Part shown: positions 10,925 through 22,755 of the stretch, one piece after another
Position numbering within the stretch: position 1 is the first letter of the stretch
Layout of the letters: each line of letters opens with the position of its first letter
Origin: Periplaneta americana
Taxonomy: Eukaryota > Arthropoda > Insecta > Blattodea > Blattidae
DNA length: 64,000 bases
Reading direction: 5' to 3'
Assembly (NCBI RefSeq): GCF_040183065.1
Contig: NC_091125.1
Coordinates: forward strand, 25,202,312-25,266,311
Translations under genes and position numbers: made by a program
Notes under the pieces: generated by a model
The model's database searches: none
Seen by the model: only the letters and a program-made list of their open reading frames with translations
Told to the model about the DNA's origin: nothing

Positions 10925-11654
10925 TATTTCTCCTAATTCTATATCTCTCGCCTTCCTGTTCCTCTTCCATTTACTTTTCTTGTTTCATACCTTATCTCTT
11001 TCCCTTTTCCTTCCTTATGAGCAGATGTACGCAAAATTATTAAAAAATGACTTTTTAAAATTTCAGCATTAATGTTTTCAGGCGTATTTAATAACCTCCG
11101 ACAGAAATAAGGCTTTGTACATTAAAGTAGGCTTCAAAGTAATTTAACCGAAACAAATTTTCCTCGTTCAGGTTCATGTTTCTTCAAAACTGCTTTGACA
11201 ATAGACTAGTCATAAAACGTTGCATTCAAATTAATCTAGCCAATGTTAATAAATTTATGCAAGGATATTTTAATAGCTTGCTTAGAATAATTTTTTGTCA
11301 AAATTAAAAATGTATGCATGTTTTTAAGATATGTATATACGATAAAATTTCTAACCGTTTACATAGACCTATATATCTAAAAGGATTTCGTTTTTCAAGT
11401 TTCTACCTTAAATAGTTTTGGAAAAAATGTGTGCCTTAGTTATGAAGTATATTAAAAATATAATAACCCCAAAAGTATCCTATATGTTGAGAAAGCGACC
11501 TGAAAAATTTCAGTACGGTATATAAACCATACCGCTTATAATGTGCATGTAAAATTGCAATCCTCCAAAATGAAAACTGTATTAATGATAAAATATTTAG
11601 GAATATATTTGATGATCTTTTTCACGTGTTAAATGTAAACAATGTTTGTAAATA
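10925..11654. other. No gene seen
   Basis: AT-rich sequence without long frames, repeats or element ends that I could pair. Confidence 0.4.
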
Positions 11655-12222
11655 ACTAGTTGACTAGCTTCAGCTTAGTAGTAGCCATCTTCAGAACTAA
11701 CGAGGTCTTTGCATATTACGGTTTCATCCGTTGTTTTACTGGGGGGTGCGTTTGTGTTAGGTAGTGTGGAGTCAAATACTGTGTGTTCTGAAATTCAGTT
11801 GCATATTGATTTGTCGTTTGTGTGTTTTTGTGTGTCTGTATATTTCGTACTGTTCTAGTGTGTTTAGTTTCTGTTTTTCGGTTGTATATGTATAATTTTC
11901 ATGTCTGTGTCTATGTTGCTGTAGCTGTGGTTGGTATTTTCATATGTTCTGCATACAATGTATTGTGTGATTTGATTATGCCTGTGATGTGTTCTTTGTA
12001 ACGTGTTTGAAATGATCTCCCTGTCTGTCCGATGTAGAAGTTATCACTATTGCATGTGAGTTTGTGCACACCTATTAGGTTGTATTTGTTTGTTTGTGTT
12101 GTTTGTGTGTTGAGATGCTTTTGCAGAGTGTTTTATGTTCTTTATGCGATATTGCAATTTAATTTCCTAAATGATAATGTGATCTTGTGTGTATTTTGGT
12201 TTTCGTATGTTAGTGTGATATA
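11655..12222 (-). pseudogene. Penelope-like retroelement C-terminus with GIY-YIG endonuclease, decayed
   Basis: Minus-strand reading gives YITLTYENQNTHKITLSFRK, then NTLQKHLNTQTTQTNKYNLIG, then VHKLTCNSDNFYIGQTGRSF followed by QTRYKEH. The FYIGQTGRS block with its preceding cysteine and following RYKEH is the GIY-YIG endonuclease signature of Penelope-like elements. At least two stops interrupt the upstream part and more follow the endonuclease. About 300 bases downstream (11656-11694) lies a worn hammerhead-like motif: CTGAAGA, T, GGCT...AGCT, GAA. That is where Penelope elements carry such ribozymes. The reverse transcriptase domain is not present. Confidence 0.85.
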
Positions 12223-12329
12223 TTTTTTTGTGTTCTTGTATTTTTGTTGTTTTCTTTTGTTTCTTATAATTATGTCTTGTCTGTTTTATTATGTTATCTA
12301 TTATGTTGTGTTATGCATCTGATGGTATG

Positions 12330-14178
12330 TACAGTTCCCCAAAAAACGAATGAGATGACTCTTGATGATGCGAAAGTCTAAGTTCTATAGCGGGGTTCAT
12401 ACGATATCGAACCATGCAGAAAGACATCTGGCAATGCATGCGTATTTTCACACTATTTCAAAGTACACACCAGTCAAAATGTTATTAGTTATCTGTTCAT
12501 TATCTTTTATCTTTCATGAAAGTATGGAAGGAACCGTGTGACAAGAAGTCAGTTATTATGGAAGAAAAACAATGTTATTATGAAATGATAAATAAGAGTA
12601 ATGACAAAAACCACAGTGATCAGAGAAAGATAACAAGGACATTTTCTGGTTTAGCACACAAAAATATTAAGAGTCGGCTAAAATTTTTAAAAACGTTCTT
12701 TCAACAATATTTTAAACATTTATATCAATATGTTTTCAAGTTAATTTAAGGCTAAACGATACGGAATATTCAACAGACAGAAGAAATGTTGTATTTCATA
12801 AAAAAAGCTAATTTTCAAGCAAGTCAAGAGGAACATTACTTTTCACAATAAACCATAATTGCACTATTGCAGTCCATTAAGTAGGCTATTTTCTCCTATA
12901 AGAGATTTGCTTTCGTAATGTAGTGCTATTGATTGCTTGGAAAGTAAGTTATATAGCCTACTTAGAATCATATTAATAGAGCCTAAATATTTTTATACCA
13001 TTAGTTTTAGATAACGATATTTAAAAATGACGTAATATCAAAAGCTTTTAAATTATATGAAAATCTTTGCCATTGGAAGTTATGAAACACTAACGGGATT
13101 CATCTATTTAAACCGTACAGTTCGCAATTAAAGTCAGTTTTTTTATTTATTGGGGTTACGAGAAATTGCTTTTTTGTGTCAAATATAAACAATGAAGGTA
13201 CTGTCTTCGTATTTTGGTGATTTATTTCTATATTTTATTCTAAAATAATGTTTAAAGAAAATAAACGTGCGAAAGGCACAAAGAAAAGGCAGGTCGTTAT
13301 TTTCTTGATGCCGATTTTTTTTTTGAAAATTGTTAAAATATTTAGGCTATAATATAGGCCTATACTCGCAAATACTTTCAGATCAATTTAAAGAAGCGTT
13401 ACAATGCTCTATGTTATTATCATAATAAAAACCATGTTACTGTACAGTTAACAGTTACTGTACATCGTGAAACTTAAAAGTATTGGATCAAAATTCACTT
13501 ACAGCAAAAACGTTTGTCTCTTGTCTGTGCAATAGCCTGTGTTCTCTTAGATGGCGGTCAAGCGTTGTGTGTAATTGATGTCATAGGATTACTCTACCAC
13601 TGTGTACCCATCTACGAGTAGTATTAGATTAAAAATTGAAGTTCTATGCAATAAAACCCCTCCCTAACAAAGATACGAAAAAAGAAATTGCTTATAGAAT
13701 TATTTAACGTGAACCAAATTCTGTTCGCATAGTAGCCAACGTATGGGTATGGTACACAAGAAATTCATTACGCGCGTTTCAATGTATTACGTGTGGAATG
13801 ATTTTAATTAGATGCAGCATCCTCTGAGCTGTAATTATCATGGGAGAAGAGCGAAAAGGAAGGGATGATCGCACTACATTTATTATGAGAACTTAATTTA
13901 GGGTGATGCCTCCTCCAACGCAGCTCTGAACCCGTTATAAACTCCGCTCAACGTACTGGATGTCACGAGGATTAAGCGTCTTATCACTTTAACCTCCTTT
14001 TACAAAACTATCAGACTTAGACTTCGTTTACTCTACACTATTATCAGAAAACATTCTTTTCACATTGTTGATGAGTGTAAGGGTTGACATTCTCTATACT
14101 TTTCCAACTTCATTAGTACAGATTAGGCCTATTACTTTATCGCCTACAGCCTATTGTTTTACTGTTATAAGATTTATC
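12330..14178. other. No gene seen
   Basis: About 1.85 kb of AT-rich sequence. The 77-codon frame at 12516-12749 is lysine-rich and unrecognised. No paired element ends were found. Confidence 0.4.
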
Positions 14179-14187
14179 CGATGAAGT

Positions 14188-14461
14188 ATTTTGTTTTTTT
14201 TTTTTTTTTTTAGTAGATTATATTTTACTGCGTTGTATCAACATCTTAGATTATTAAACGTCTGAAAGAGATTAAGGTGATAATGTCAGTGAAATGTGTC
14301 CGGAGTCCAGCACTGATAGTTACCCAGCATTTGCTCATATTGGGTTGATGGAAAACCTCGGAAAAAACCTCAACCAAGTAACTTGCCCCGACCGGAAATC
14401 AAACCCGGGCCACCTGGTTTCGCTGCTAGACGCGCTAACCGTTATCTCACACGTGTGGACA
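14188..14461 (-). mobile_element. SINE family 1, copy with 9-base target duplication
   Basis: On the minus strand it starts GTCCACACGTGTGAG, carries a tRNA-derived head with GGTTAGCGCG as A-box region and GGTTTGATTTCC as B-box region, then GGGGCAAGTTACTTGGTTGA and the body, ending in GTTGATACAACGC and a T/A-rich tail (poly-T on the plus strand). It is bordered by CGATGAAGT at 14179-14187 and 14462-14470. The same family occurs at 22756-23007. Confidence 0.85.
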
Positions 14462-14487
14462 CGATGAAGTTGATAGGGAGGAAGAAT

Positions 14488-14711
14488 AGATGGAATTATG
14501 ATCGATTTCACTAAAGCTTTCGACGTAGTGCTTCTCGAAATACTTTTAGACAAACTAAGCAGGCTTCCAACAGATAATCGAGTAGTAAGATGTATATATA
14601 AATTCTTAGAAAACAGGACCCAAAAGGTCAGACTAGGAAAAGAAATATCGAACTAGGAAATGTAACATCAGGGGTTCCTCAAGGGGTGGTTCTTGCAACT
14701 CTGTTGTTTCC

Positions 14712-14796
<85 letters not shown>

Positions 14797-15525
14797 GAAA
14801 TAAATAGAAATATTATTTTTCAGGTAAGGTTATTCGTGGATGACTGTATAATATATTGACAAATTAGTGATGAATCCGATATCGCAACCTTACAAAACGA
14901 TCTTAACGTTATGAAAACCTGGACGACTACACCGGTAGTGAACACTTGTAAATACTTAGGTATATATTTAAGTAACAATCTGGGTTGGGAGGAACAAGTC
15001 ACTAAGCCTGGAAAGCACTGCATTTCTCTATGCTTATTCTTAAGAAAGCTAACCGAAAGGTCAAAAGAATTAGCATACAAAACCCTTGTTCGACCAATTA
15101 TGGAATATGAAGCAGTAGGTTGGGATCTGAACAGACAAAACCAAATCGATTCCGTAGAAAAGGTTCAACGCAGGGTAGCAAAATATGTCAAAATGGGAAA
15201 GAGACATGGCGAAGAGATAGTAAAAGTACTAGGGTGGGAATGTATCAAATCAAAGCGACGAAAAAACAAACTGAGCGCATTGTTTATGACACAAATGGGA
15301 CACAAAGCATGGACCGACATCATTGTTACATTAGCAACACCATCATACTTAGGCAGGGCAGATCATATTAGGAAGTTTAAATGTAGAAAACAAAGAACGG
15401 ATGTGGCAAAATTTTCCTTTGTTAACAGCACAATGGTAGACTGGAACAGCTTACCTGCGGCAATCTTTCAGGGTGGTCCTCTCAAAATCAATACATTTAA
15501 GGAAAGGTTGAGAAGATTGGACTGA
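14488..15525 (+). pseudogene. LINE B reverse transcriptase, broken by a microsatellite
   Basis: The order of polymerase motifs is IDFTKAFDVVLLEILLDKL, then SGVPQGVVL with ATLLF, then after a dinucleotide array INEINRNIIFQVRLFVDDCI, then CKYLGIYLSNNLGWEEQV, LAYKTLVRPIMEYEAVGWD and the end segment CRKQRTDVAKFSFVNSTMVD with WNSLPA. The catalytic YADD box reads FVDD and is followed by a stop. Several more frame breaks occur upstream of 14911. From 14911 a single open frame of 204 codons covers the C-terminal part. It belongs to the CR1/jockey-like side of non-LTR elements by its LVRPxxEYxxxxWD block; the exact clade is uncertain. Confidence 0.85.
14714..14793. repeat. CA then TA microsatellite inside a reverse transcriptase
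   Basis: About 20 CA units followed by about 20 TA units sit between the LLF and INE codons of LINE B, exactly where intact relatives encode a short Ile-Tyr-Ile-Asn stretch. Confidence 0.9.
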
Positions 15526-15623
15526 AAATTTAATTATAGGTGCAGTGTAATTATCTAAGTTGTGTCATTGATTAATTAAGTTGATATGTAATTAATGTGT
15601 AATTAATTAAGGTAATAAGTAAT

Positions 15624-15972
15624 GAAGTTACAGGAGAATGGAGAAGGTTACACAACGCAGAACTGCACGCATTGTTTTCTTCACCTGACATAATTAGGAA
15701 CATTAAATCCAGACGTTTGAGATGGGCAGGACATGTAGCACGTATGGGCGAATCCAGAAATGTATATAGAGTGTTAGTTGGGAGGCCGGAGGGAAAAAGA
15801 CCTTCGGGGAGGCCGAGACGTAGATGGGAAGATAATGTTAAAATGGCTTTGAGGGAGGTGGGATATGATGATAGAGACTGGATTGATCTTGCTCAGGATA
15901 GGGACCTATGGCGAGCTTATGTGAGGGCGGCAATGAATCTTCGGGATCCTTAAACGCCAGTAAGTAAGTAAG
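15624..15972 (+). mobile_element. LINE C copy 2, 5'-truncated, nested in LINE B
   Basis: The insert starts GAAGTTACAGGAGAATGG and encodes the C-terminal block LRWAGHVARMGESRN, GRPEGKRPSGRPRRRWEDN and DRDLWRAYVRAAMNLRDP, then stop, then a GTAA tail. TAATAAGTAAT is present at 15613-15623 and again at 15973-15983, an 11-base target duplication. The frame is open but lacks the catalytic region. Confidence 0.9.
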
Positions 15973-15983
15973 TAATAAGTAAT

Positions 15984-17160
15984 TAATTTGATTTAGATTT
16001 AACAGAAGTAGTTATAAGTTAGGTTTACTCCGGTCTCCGGGTGCTGATTTATTCATGTAGGTACTAGTCTAGGGATGTGACCTGGCTCTGTCTGGCCTGA
16101 GACAGGACGACCCGTCTGTCGGCGTTGGATTTACGATTGCCAGCCGGACGACCTGTTGGACTATATTCGCATATAGAGCGCACAATTGGCCAATGTGAGT
16201 ATACATATGGATGCATCTCGGATCCGTCTCTCAAAAAGCCAGCCAACACAATTCAAATATCTCACAATGTATACGTCATACTTCTATTTCCTATCCGATA
16301 TCAGTGCATCCCGTAGCAAACTGAAATCTGTTACTGGTCCTCTTACATCCAGATATACGCATGGCTGGAGTGCTAGTCAAAATAAGATATTTGCATGAAT
16401 AGCAGTTATCTTATTGAGTTGACTCTTTGATACTTTCCGAAGAAAGCAACAACAGCATTATAGGGTATAAATAGAACAAGATATAAATAGTATTCTTGAA
16501 ATCAATGGAAATTATAGAAATAAATTGAAAGGAATATATAACTACTAAAAATGAAAAACAACAGACTAACAAAAGCAATACAAAAAAATATCCCTCAGGA
16601 TATAGAAGTGTAGGGTATCCAAAGAGAAGATGGAATGACCAACAACATTAAAATTTGAACAAAGTTTTTAGATAGGCCCTACCAGGCCTAATGTAATTGG
16701 GAGGCGTAACGGGTCAAATCGGACACAACTGTGATTGTTGATGATCTTTGGTATTGTCATGAGGTATAGTGGTAGCATATTCAAGCACTCACTTGTGAGC
16801 TATGCTGTGATATTAGTTCTCCTGAAGCAGGACGAAGAATCCTAGCACGATTTCCGTCTGAGAGAACTGTTAGGGTCTCTACTGACCTCCAACAAGAAGC
16901 ATTCCCTACCCATATTAGCTGACTAGTACTTGTGTGTCACAAGTTCCACTAAGATTTTTCATTAAAAAATATCACGCCTCATCGGGACTCGAATCAGGAT
17001 CGCTTACGTGGCAGGCAGAAGATCTAGACCACTTAAACACCATAGGAACTTATGCTGTGATATAAATCTTAATAAAATTGCTATACCGCTTCAGATAATA
17101 TTCGTACATTTCCTGAAGTTCGATTTTCAGCAAGTTCATGATATGAAAGTTTGCGTATAA
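15984..17160. other. End of LINE B then unassigned sequence
   Basis: After the LINE B end near 16058 I see no gene. At about 16965-17045 the minus strand reads GATTCGAGTCCCGATGAGGC preceded by GTGGTCTAGATC, so this may be a worn tRNA-derived SINE head; it is too degraded to classify. Confidence 0.4.
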
Positions 17161-17284
17161 TAAAACAGAGTGATTTATATAGAACTGACACATTTCTTTC
17201 ATTAATTGTTTCAAAACGAATTGTGCTAGCGACAACTTATTATACCTAAAATGTAGAGGAATTTTGGGAGATTATTTACTTCTA

Positions 17285-17879
17285 TAGCAAATGTTGAAAA
17301 TGTCCTGAATCCTGCATAAGGCACAACTCAACACGTCGTTCCATCTTACTGGCCACTCGTTGGAGGACTCTGTTGTCAATAGCTTGAATCTCCTGTGTGA
17401 TGTTGTGCTTCACATCGTCCAATGTGTGGCGTAAACCCTGTCTTTTAAGTAACCCCATAGAAAGAAGTCCGGCGTTGTCAAATCCGGAGATCTCGGTGGC
17501 CACAGGTTCCTGGAAATTATTCGGTCGTCAAAGAAACTTGCAATTAGTTCCATGGATTCATTTGATGTATGGCATGTAGCGCCATCTTGCTGAAAATATC
17601 CTTGACTCAGCTCTACATCGTCCAGTTGCTCAACAAACTCCATGAAAAATCAGTCGGTACTCTGCAGTGTTCACAGTCTAGTTAAAAAAAAAATTGGGCC
17701 TTTTCACTCACCAGAGATCCAGTTGTTTCCAATTTGTTTACCAGTCCCAGTATTGTGTTTCTTTTGGGAGGATTGCGAACACCAAATTCTCTCTGGTATG
17801 TCCTTTGAGTAGCTGTAATTGAATTCGTAATCCAGTATTGCTTCACAAGGAAGAGCCGTTGATTTAATGTGTACTGCAT
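17285..17879 (-). pseudogene. Mariner-like transposase, internally deleted
   Basis: The N-terminal part from the ATG at 17879 reads MQYTLNQRLFLVKQYWITNS and then KRNTILGLVNKLETTGSL, a helix-turn-helix DNA-binding domain of DUF4817 type. It breaks off near 17692. The frame resumes at 17643 with DDVELSQGYFQQDGATCHTS, where the Asp in QQDGA is the second catalytic acid, then LWPPRSPDLTTPDFFLWGYL with the third catalytic Asp, and ends ASKMERRVELCLMQDSGHFQ. The segment carrying the first catalytic Asp is gone. The gene cannot be functional. Confidence 0.85.
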
Positions 17880-17908
17880 TTTCACGTTGACACAAAATGT
17901 CGAAAACA

Positions 17909-18110
17909 GCTGCCAACAATAGGAATAAAACATAAACATCTGCGCATCTAGTGACAAGGAATCGAAACTCCAGAACATTCTGCTTAATTTGGTGCTAAAA
18001 TTGGGTCAGCGCTGCCAACAATAGGAATAAAACATAAACATCTGCGCATCTAGTGACAAGGAATCGAAACTCCAGAACATTCTGCTTAATTTGGTGCTAA
18101 AATTGGGTCA
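17909..18110. repeat. Perfect 100-base tandem duplication
   Basis: 17909-18008 and 18011-18110 are identical by eye, separated by GC. It lies in the 5' region of the mariner gene, so the duplication is younger than the insertion. Confidence 0.9.
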
Positions 18111-18300
18111 TTGAATGAATTTCCAACGGAATAATTAAAGAAAGAAATGTGTCAGTTCTATATAAATCACTCTGAATTATATAAAGAAATATTACCAGTC
18201 TAAAATCAAAACATTTTCATTCATGACATTATTCATGTTGCATGACTTACATCATCGCTGCAAACCGCATTTGACCAGTTCTCACTATTTCCCCACTGTC

Positions 18301-18582
18301 CGCCGAGTTAGCTCTGTGGTAGCGCGTCTGCCTCCAGACTATTCGTCCCGGGTAAAATATCTACCAAGGGACTAGGAGAGGTGGTGGTACAATCACTAGA
18401 TTGTTCACCAATATGCCTAGGTTAAATCCCAAATCTCTCCGCAGTGCATATGAAGAGAAGGCATATGCCAATATTGATAGTGAATCGTACGCAGGACGGG
18501 GGCGTTAAGCCTGGCAGCTCCCTTAGTGCAATTCGACAGGAGTAGGCTACGTGCCGACACCGAATTTCCCTTTCTCCCTTCC

Positions 18583-18627
<45 letters not shown>

Positions 18628-18640
18628 GTTAATAATAATA
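18301..18640 (+). mobile_element. tRNA-derived SINE with AAT tail
   Basis: The head GAGTTAGCTCTGTGGTAGCG resembles a tRNA A box and D arm, followed by GCGTCTGCCTCCAGAC and GTCCCGGGT. A body of about 200 bases follows, then an AAT array (18583-18628). No target duplication was identified. No second copy lies in the window. Confidence 0.6.
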
Positions 18641-19911
18641 GTAACAATAATAATAATAATCATCATCATCATCATCCTCCTCAGCCATTCCCTTATACTA
18701 CATTTACACGAACACTTACATATGCACTCCCCCTAGTACACGATCTAACTCTCCACAGATATACATCATGCACAGCGTGGTTCGCAGAAGTGTTGTAAAG
18801 CTTGAAAATGGATCACAGTCTATCCATCTATCTACAATATTCGGAACCGGAATCACGTAAATGAAGTGGGTAGTCATTGGATACATACATATACACACTA
18901 CTTCCTCACTTCGAAACTTGTCTCTTACATATCCCTCATTCCAAGGCCAGTCAACTGACTTCCATACTGAGTGTACTAGAATTTTTGGAATGGGAAAGAT
19001 TCGACTTCGTCTCGTCTTTTCTAATTTTTCCTCGATTCTGTTATAATGCACTTACTATTCTCGTATCGTAGTATATTAGGCCTATATTTTACGTAATTTC
19101 TAAATATTTATTGTTCATAAAAGTTAAAATTGTTAAAGAAAATGAAAGTAACTTATACCGGGACATCATTTTATTTTTGCTGGCATTTCTAATATTAACC
19201 TGGCTATACCTTTGGATTAACAGCTAAGAACCGGAAACATGACTGGAATTCGATGATACTGGCGTAAAATACAAACAAATCACTTCACTAGGTATATGAG
19301 GGAAGAAAAGTAGTTCATCCATTTACGTAAACTAGGAACTATCACGATTTTGAGTTTGATAACTTTCATTAGGTTTTTGTTTAATCAAAATACAGCACAA
19401 TATTATTAACAATAAATATTTTTACTCACGAAATGAGCTATCCATACGGACGTATTCATTATGCAGTGTATATTAGGCCTATACTGTCTAAAGCACATTA
19501 GCGTACAATATAAAGAATTAAGTTAAATTGAAAAATAATCATAATATGAATACTTAAACATATTTTTGAAAATGGTGGCTGTTCATTTTCGATAGGGGCT
19601 TCAGTTCTTTTGTGCATATTATCGCACTGTAGACTATTGTACCTAATTCAAATTACCAGTTTCGTCCTTGTTACTAGTAACTCATGTTGAAATAATTCTA
19701 TACCTACTCTATAGATTATAGAAGAGTACCTTATGTACTGTAAATTCAATCTTCACTTCTGCCCGATCCGAAAAGATGAAATTACTCAGACATGCTATCC
19801 ACTGTACGTGTAAGTGGTTACGTCGCAGTTTCGCAGAAAGGGGAGAAATCACATGACGGTTGATTACTTAACGGGGCCCTTTTATTTCAGTTATTTTAAA
19901 CAGTTGTATAA
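18641..19911. other. No gene seen
   Basis: The 111-codon minus-strand frame at 18716-19051 has no motif I recognise and overlaps open frames on the other strand. The stretch includes two copies of the palindrome TAGGCCTA. Confidence 0.4.
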
Positions 19912-20156
19912 TATGAAGGGGTCAGAAGCAAAGGGGTATAAGTGCACTTAATTTATTTGTGAGAAAATGTGGTTGAAAGTACTTAAGATTTCGTAAATTC
20001 GGTGAAATTTTTTATTTCAATTTTAGTGTGTGATGTGGTCGAAAGATGTATCCCTTTGCCACTAAAATTTTGAATATTTTAGCTTGCCCTGGATGCACTT
20101 AACTCATGTTTTTAGAAATGTCACTTGTAGCCCTTTGCTTTTGACCCCCTCACATT
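19912..20156. mobile_element. MITE with imperfect terminal inverted repeats
   Basis: The left end reads TGAAGGGGTCAGAAGCAAAG then GGGTATAAGTG. The right end in reverse complement reads TGAGGGGGTCAAAAGCAAAG then GGCTACAAGTG. It is about 245 bases and non-coding. Target duplication is unclear. Confidence 0.65.
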
Positions 20157-20159
20157 AAG

Positions 20160-21589
20160 TAAACGTCCAATTCCTAACAGAAAATGTTTTTAGAAAAGAG
20201 CTAATACAGCCCAGCCACTAGCCTTTACAGAGGGACGAGTAGAAGCGGGTGGGGGAAACCGGGATATGACGTAGGCAAACGGACGCACAGTACCTGTGCG
20301 AAAATATGATTCAATATTGAAAGCTCTTTCTTCATTCAAAAACGTGAACATAGGCTATTTCTGGAACATACTATACTCACTAACTCAGTAAGCCTACTGT
20401 TTACTATGGCCGTAAGGCGACTTTGACTGCATATGCGACCTTCGTTCTGTGTGGAGGACGGTTTAAGTAAAAATAAAATGATGTCCCTGTACCTTATACA
20501 ACGGACGGAAACGTTTCGACACTGGTTTTACACTTAAAAAAAATAATATTGTAAGCCTTTAAAGTATTAAGTTTTATGAAGTTTTATATTTTAACAACAA
20601 CTGTTAAAGTGAAAACCAAGAGGACTTGTTCCTCATTCTTCTATATACATACTGTATATTCTCTTAGCATATATAATTTCTGTGTCAACCACGAAGATAT
20701 ACCCTAGGTGTTTGTAATAACCCAAAACATATAGTATACTCCTATTAATACATTTGTTTTTACCTGAAGGTAAAGCCAATCGTCAAAATATTAAAAAATG
20801 TTTACTCTTCAAGTGCAGTGGAAAATATCCAGTCTATTCAACATTGTTCCTCCCTCTTTTTGTCAACATGTGACATACTTGAAGCTTTGTTTATTTGTTT
20901 TCTTTTTATTTTCGTAAATTCTGACATGATAATATTAGCACACCCCAAATACTTGCACGATCCAGTTCCTTTCACATCTTTTCTCTTTGTGTATGATAAA
21001 TTCAAGAGCGAGGCCGCCACTGGCAACCGACAGAAGTCCTTATTTTGTAGGCCTTGCATTTCCTTCAAGTCTAGTCTGATCTTCGGGCTCCCTCTTGACT
21101 GCATTTCCTACTATGAATTCTCTAAGTGACAAGCAGAGAGAGAAACGCACTTCTCTGCAAGTCTCTTTATGCATTGTGAGTCTGTGATGTTCCCTTTAGA
21201 CATATCTCTCACCTCCGTAGAGTTATTTTCCCCCTCACTCCTTCACTTTATGCATTTCTAAGACAGATATGCAACATTCCATTACATTATTCTCTGAGGC
21301 GTCGACTTTCAGTCTCTCGCACAGCTTTCGTCCACACTTTACCCTGCCTATGTCGCTTCTTCTACCACCAAAGAAAGCTGAGATGTCAGCCGAGGAACGT
21401 CTTGAATGTAATATCAAGATATATCCATACATAACATTCACTCTCAGAGTAAGAAAACCTTATCGTTACCTGCAGCTTTTGTATCCCCTTTTTATTTATT
21501 TTTCAGAATACCCTTATATTCGCGTATCTGACATTTTGTGCATATGCTTAATATAAAGGGTTCAATTTTGATTTAGATATTAGTATTAG
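20160..21589. other. No gene recognised
   Basis: Frames of 88-103 codons overlap on both strands at 20818-21129, and another sits at 21269-21556. None has a motif I recognise, and opposite-strand openness suggests chance. A host exon here cannot be excluded. Confidence 0.35.
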
Positions 21590-21985
21590 TATTTATTTAT
21601 TTAACCTGGTAGAGATAAAGCCGTCAGGCCTTCTCTGCCCCTCTGCCAGGAGAGTCCAACTATAATATGAAGAATGAAATTACAATCAGTATTAAAATTA
21701 CAATTACAACAAAATCAAAGTACGAAAAAATTACCTGACTAATGAAAGCTAGATAATTTATCATAGAAAAACAAAGAATATTTTATATTTACTGAATTAC
21801 AAATTAAACCTAGAATAACAAAATTGTATAGTGATGAATTTACTGGATATTGAAATATTTTGTGATAGATTAAGGAAACTATTTACAAGAAATCAATTAC
21901 TGACCAAGTGCCTAGTAAGTTTGCGTTTGAATTCAATTTTATTTCGACAGTCCCTGATGCAAGCAGGTAGCGAATTCCAGATAAT
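21590..21985 (-). mobile_element. LINE A 3' end, copy 2
   Basis: On the minus strand this covers the last 30 or so codons of the LINE A protein (equivalent of RDCRNKIQFKRKL), the whole 3' untranslated region and the terminal stem-loop at 21605-21650, ending in AAATAAATACTAATA. It aligns over its length with 58.75-59.19 kb. Homology stops at about 21983, the 5' truncation point. The frame at 21883-22077 crosses that junction. Confidence 0.85.
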
Positions 21986-22309
21986 GGTATTACATTAATA
22001 TTTATTTCCAGAGTGTTGTCATACACATGAGGAAACATAAATTCTGTAGTGAGTTTAAGAGCACATATGAAACACAATAGTATAGAAAATATTCAACTTT
22101 AATTAGTAGCTTTTTGGGTATTATTTTATTTGCAATTAGAAATTCGTAAATAAGCTTTAACCAATGTCGATAAAGTTTAGGCCTATGCTAACAATATTGA
22201 ATTTTCTACACTTCAATTATTAAATTACACTAGCAATTAATACTCTATGATGAATATTGGAAGCTAGATCTATATCCCGATAAGTGATATAAGTAATTGT
22301 GAAGTCTAA

Positions 22310-22450
22310 ATGGGGTAATAGAATACATTAAAAATAAAAAAACCTATTACGCGTTTTGTAATGAAGTGCATGATTAATTAGACAATTAGTCTGAAATTCT
22401 GCCTAATTTGGCAACACCGGCTCACCGACGAATCTACAGACGAACTCAGG
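22310..22450. repeat. Dispersed repeat shared with 26240-26400
   Basis: Both stretches share TTACG then TTTTGT, a GTGCATGATTAATTAGA-like block and CAACA with a CG-rich end. Identity is moderate and the repeat class is unknown. Confidence 0.4.
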
Positions 22451-22755
22451 TCTGAATAGCAGTATTCCGTCCCTTAGTTACTGCAGCAGGGATGCTAGGC
22501 TTCCTCATGGCAATAAATAAAGATACGTGTTGTTATTTAGTCAACAGTTTGGAGATAGGTTTGAATTCCATAAATGACACTAATAAGGCATCACTCATGA
22601 GACAACTAAGCCAAGAGATAATGGGGTAGGAGGCAAGTTCTTTCCCCACCACTGCATACACGCTGACTAGTTACATAATATTACACTAATCACACTTCAG
22701 ATGCATACAAACAATTGTTCTTCCTCTGATACATGCCGTCAAGTGAGACGTACTA

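Larger units (their letters stand above)
14471..16058 (+). mobile_element. LINE B copy 1, split by a later LINE C insertion
   Basis: From about 14471 the plus strand encodes reverse transcriptase motifs, then a 3' untranslated region. The latter continues after the inserted LINE C (15624-15983) and ends near 16058 with GGTCTCCGGGTG and ATTTATTCATGTAG, matching the 3' ends at 28.2 and 46.4 kb. A SINE lies immediately upstream at 14188-14461. Removing LINE C and one target copy restores a continuous sequence. Confidence 0.8.
17163..18177 (-). mobile_element. Mariner-like element with complete ends and TA duplication
   Basis: Left end AAACAGAGTGATTTATATAG and right end in reverse complement ATTCAGAGTGATTTATATAG continue through AACTGACACATTTCTTTC; about 48 bases match with four or so differences. 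TA borders both ends (17161-17162, 18178-18179). The element is 1015 bases, shorter than an intact mariner with this domain layout, and its transposase is damaged. A perfect 100-base duplication lies inside. Confidence 0.9.

Noticed and set aside
20818..21129. 103-codon plus frame and 88-codon minus frame
   Set aside because: Mutually overlapping, no recognisable motif, no splice context.
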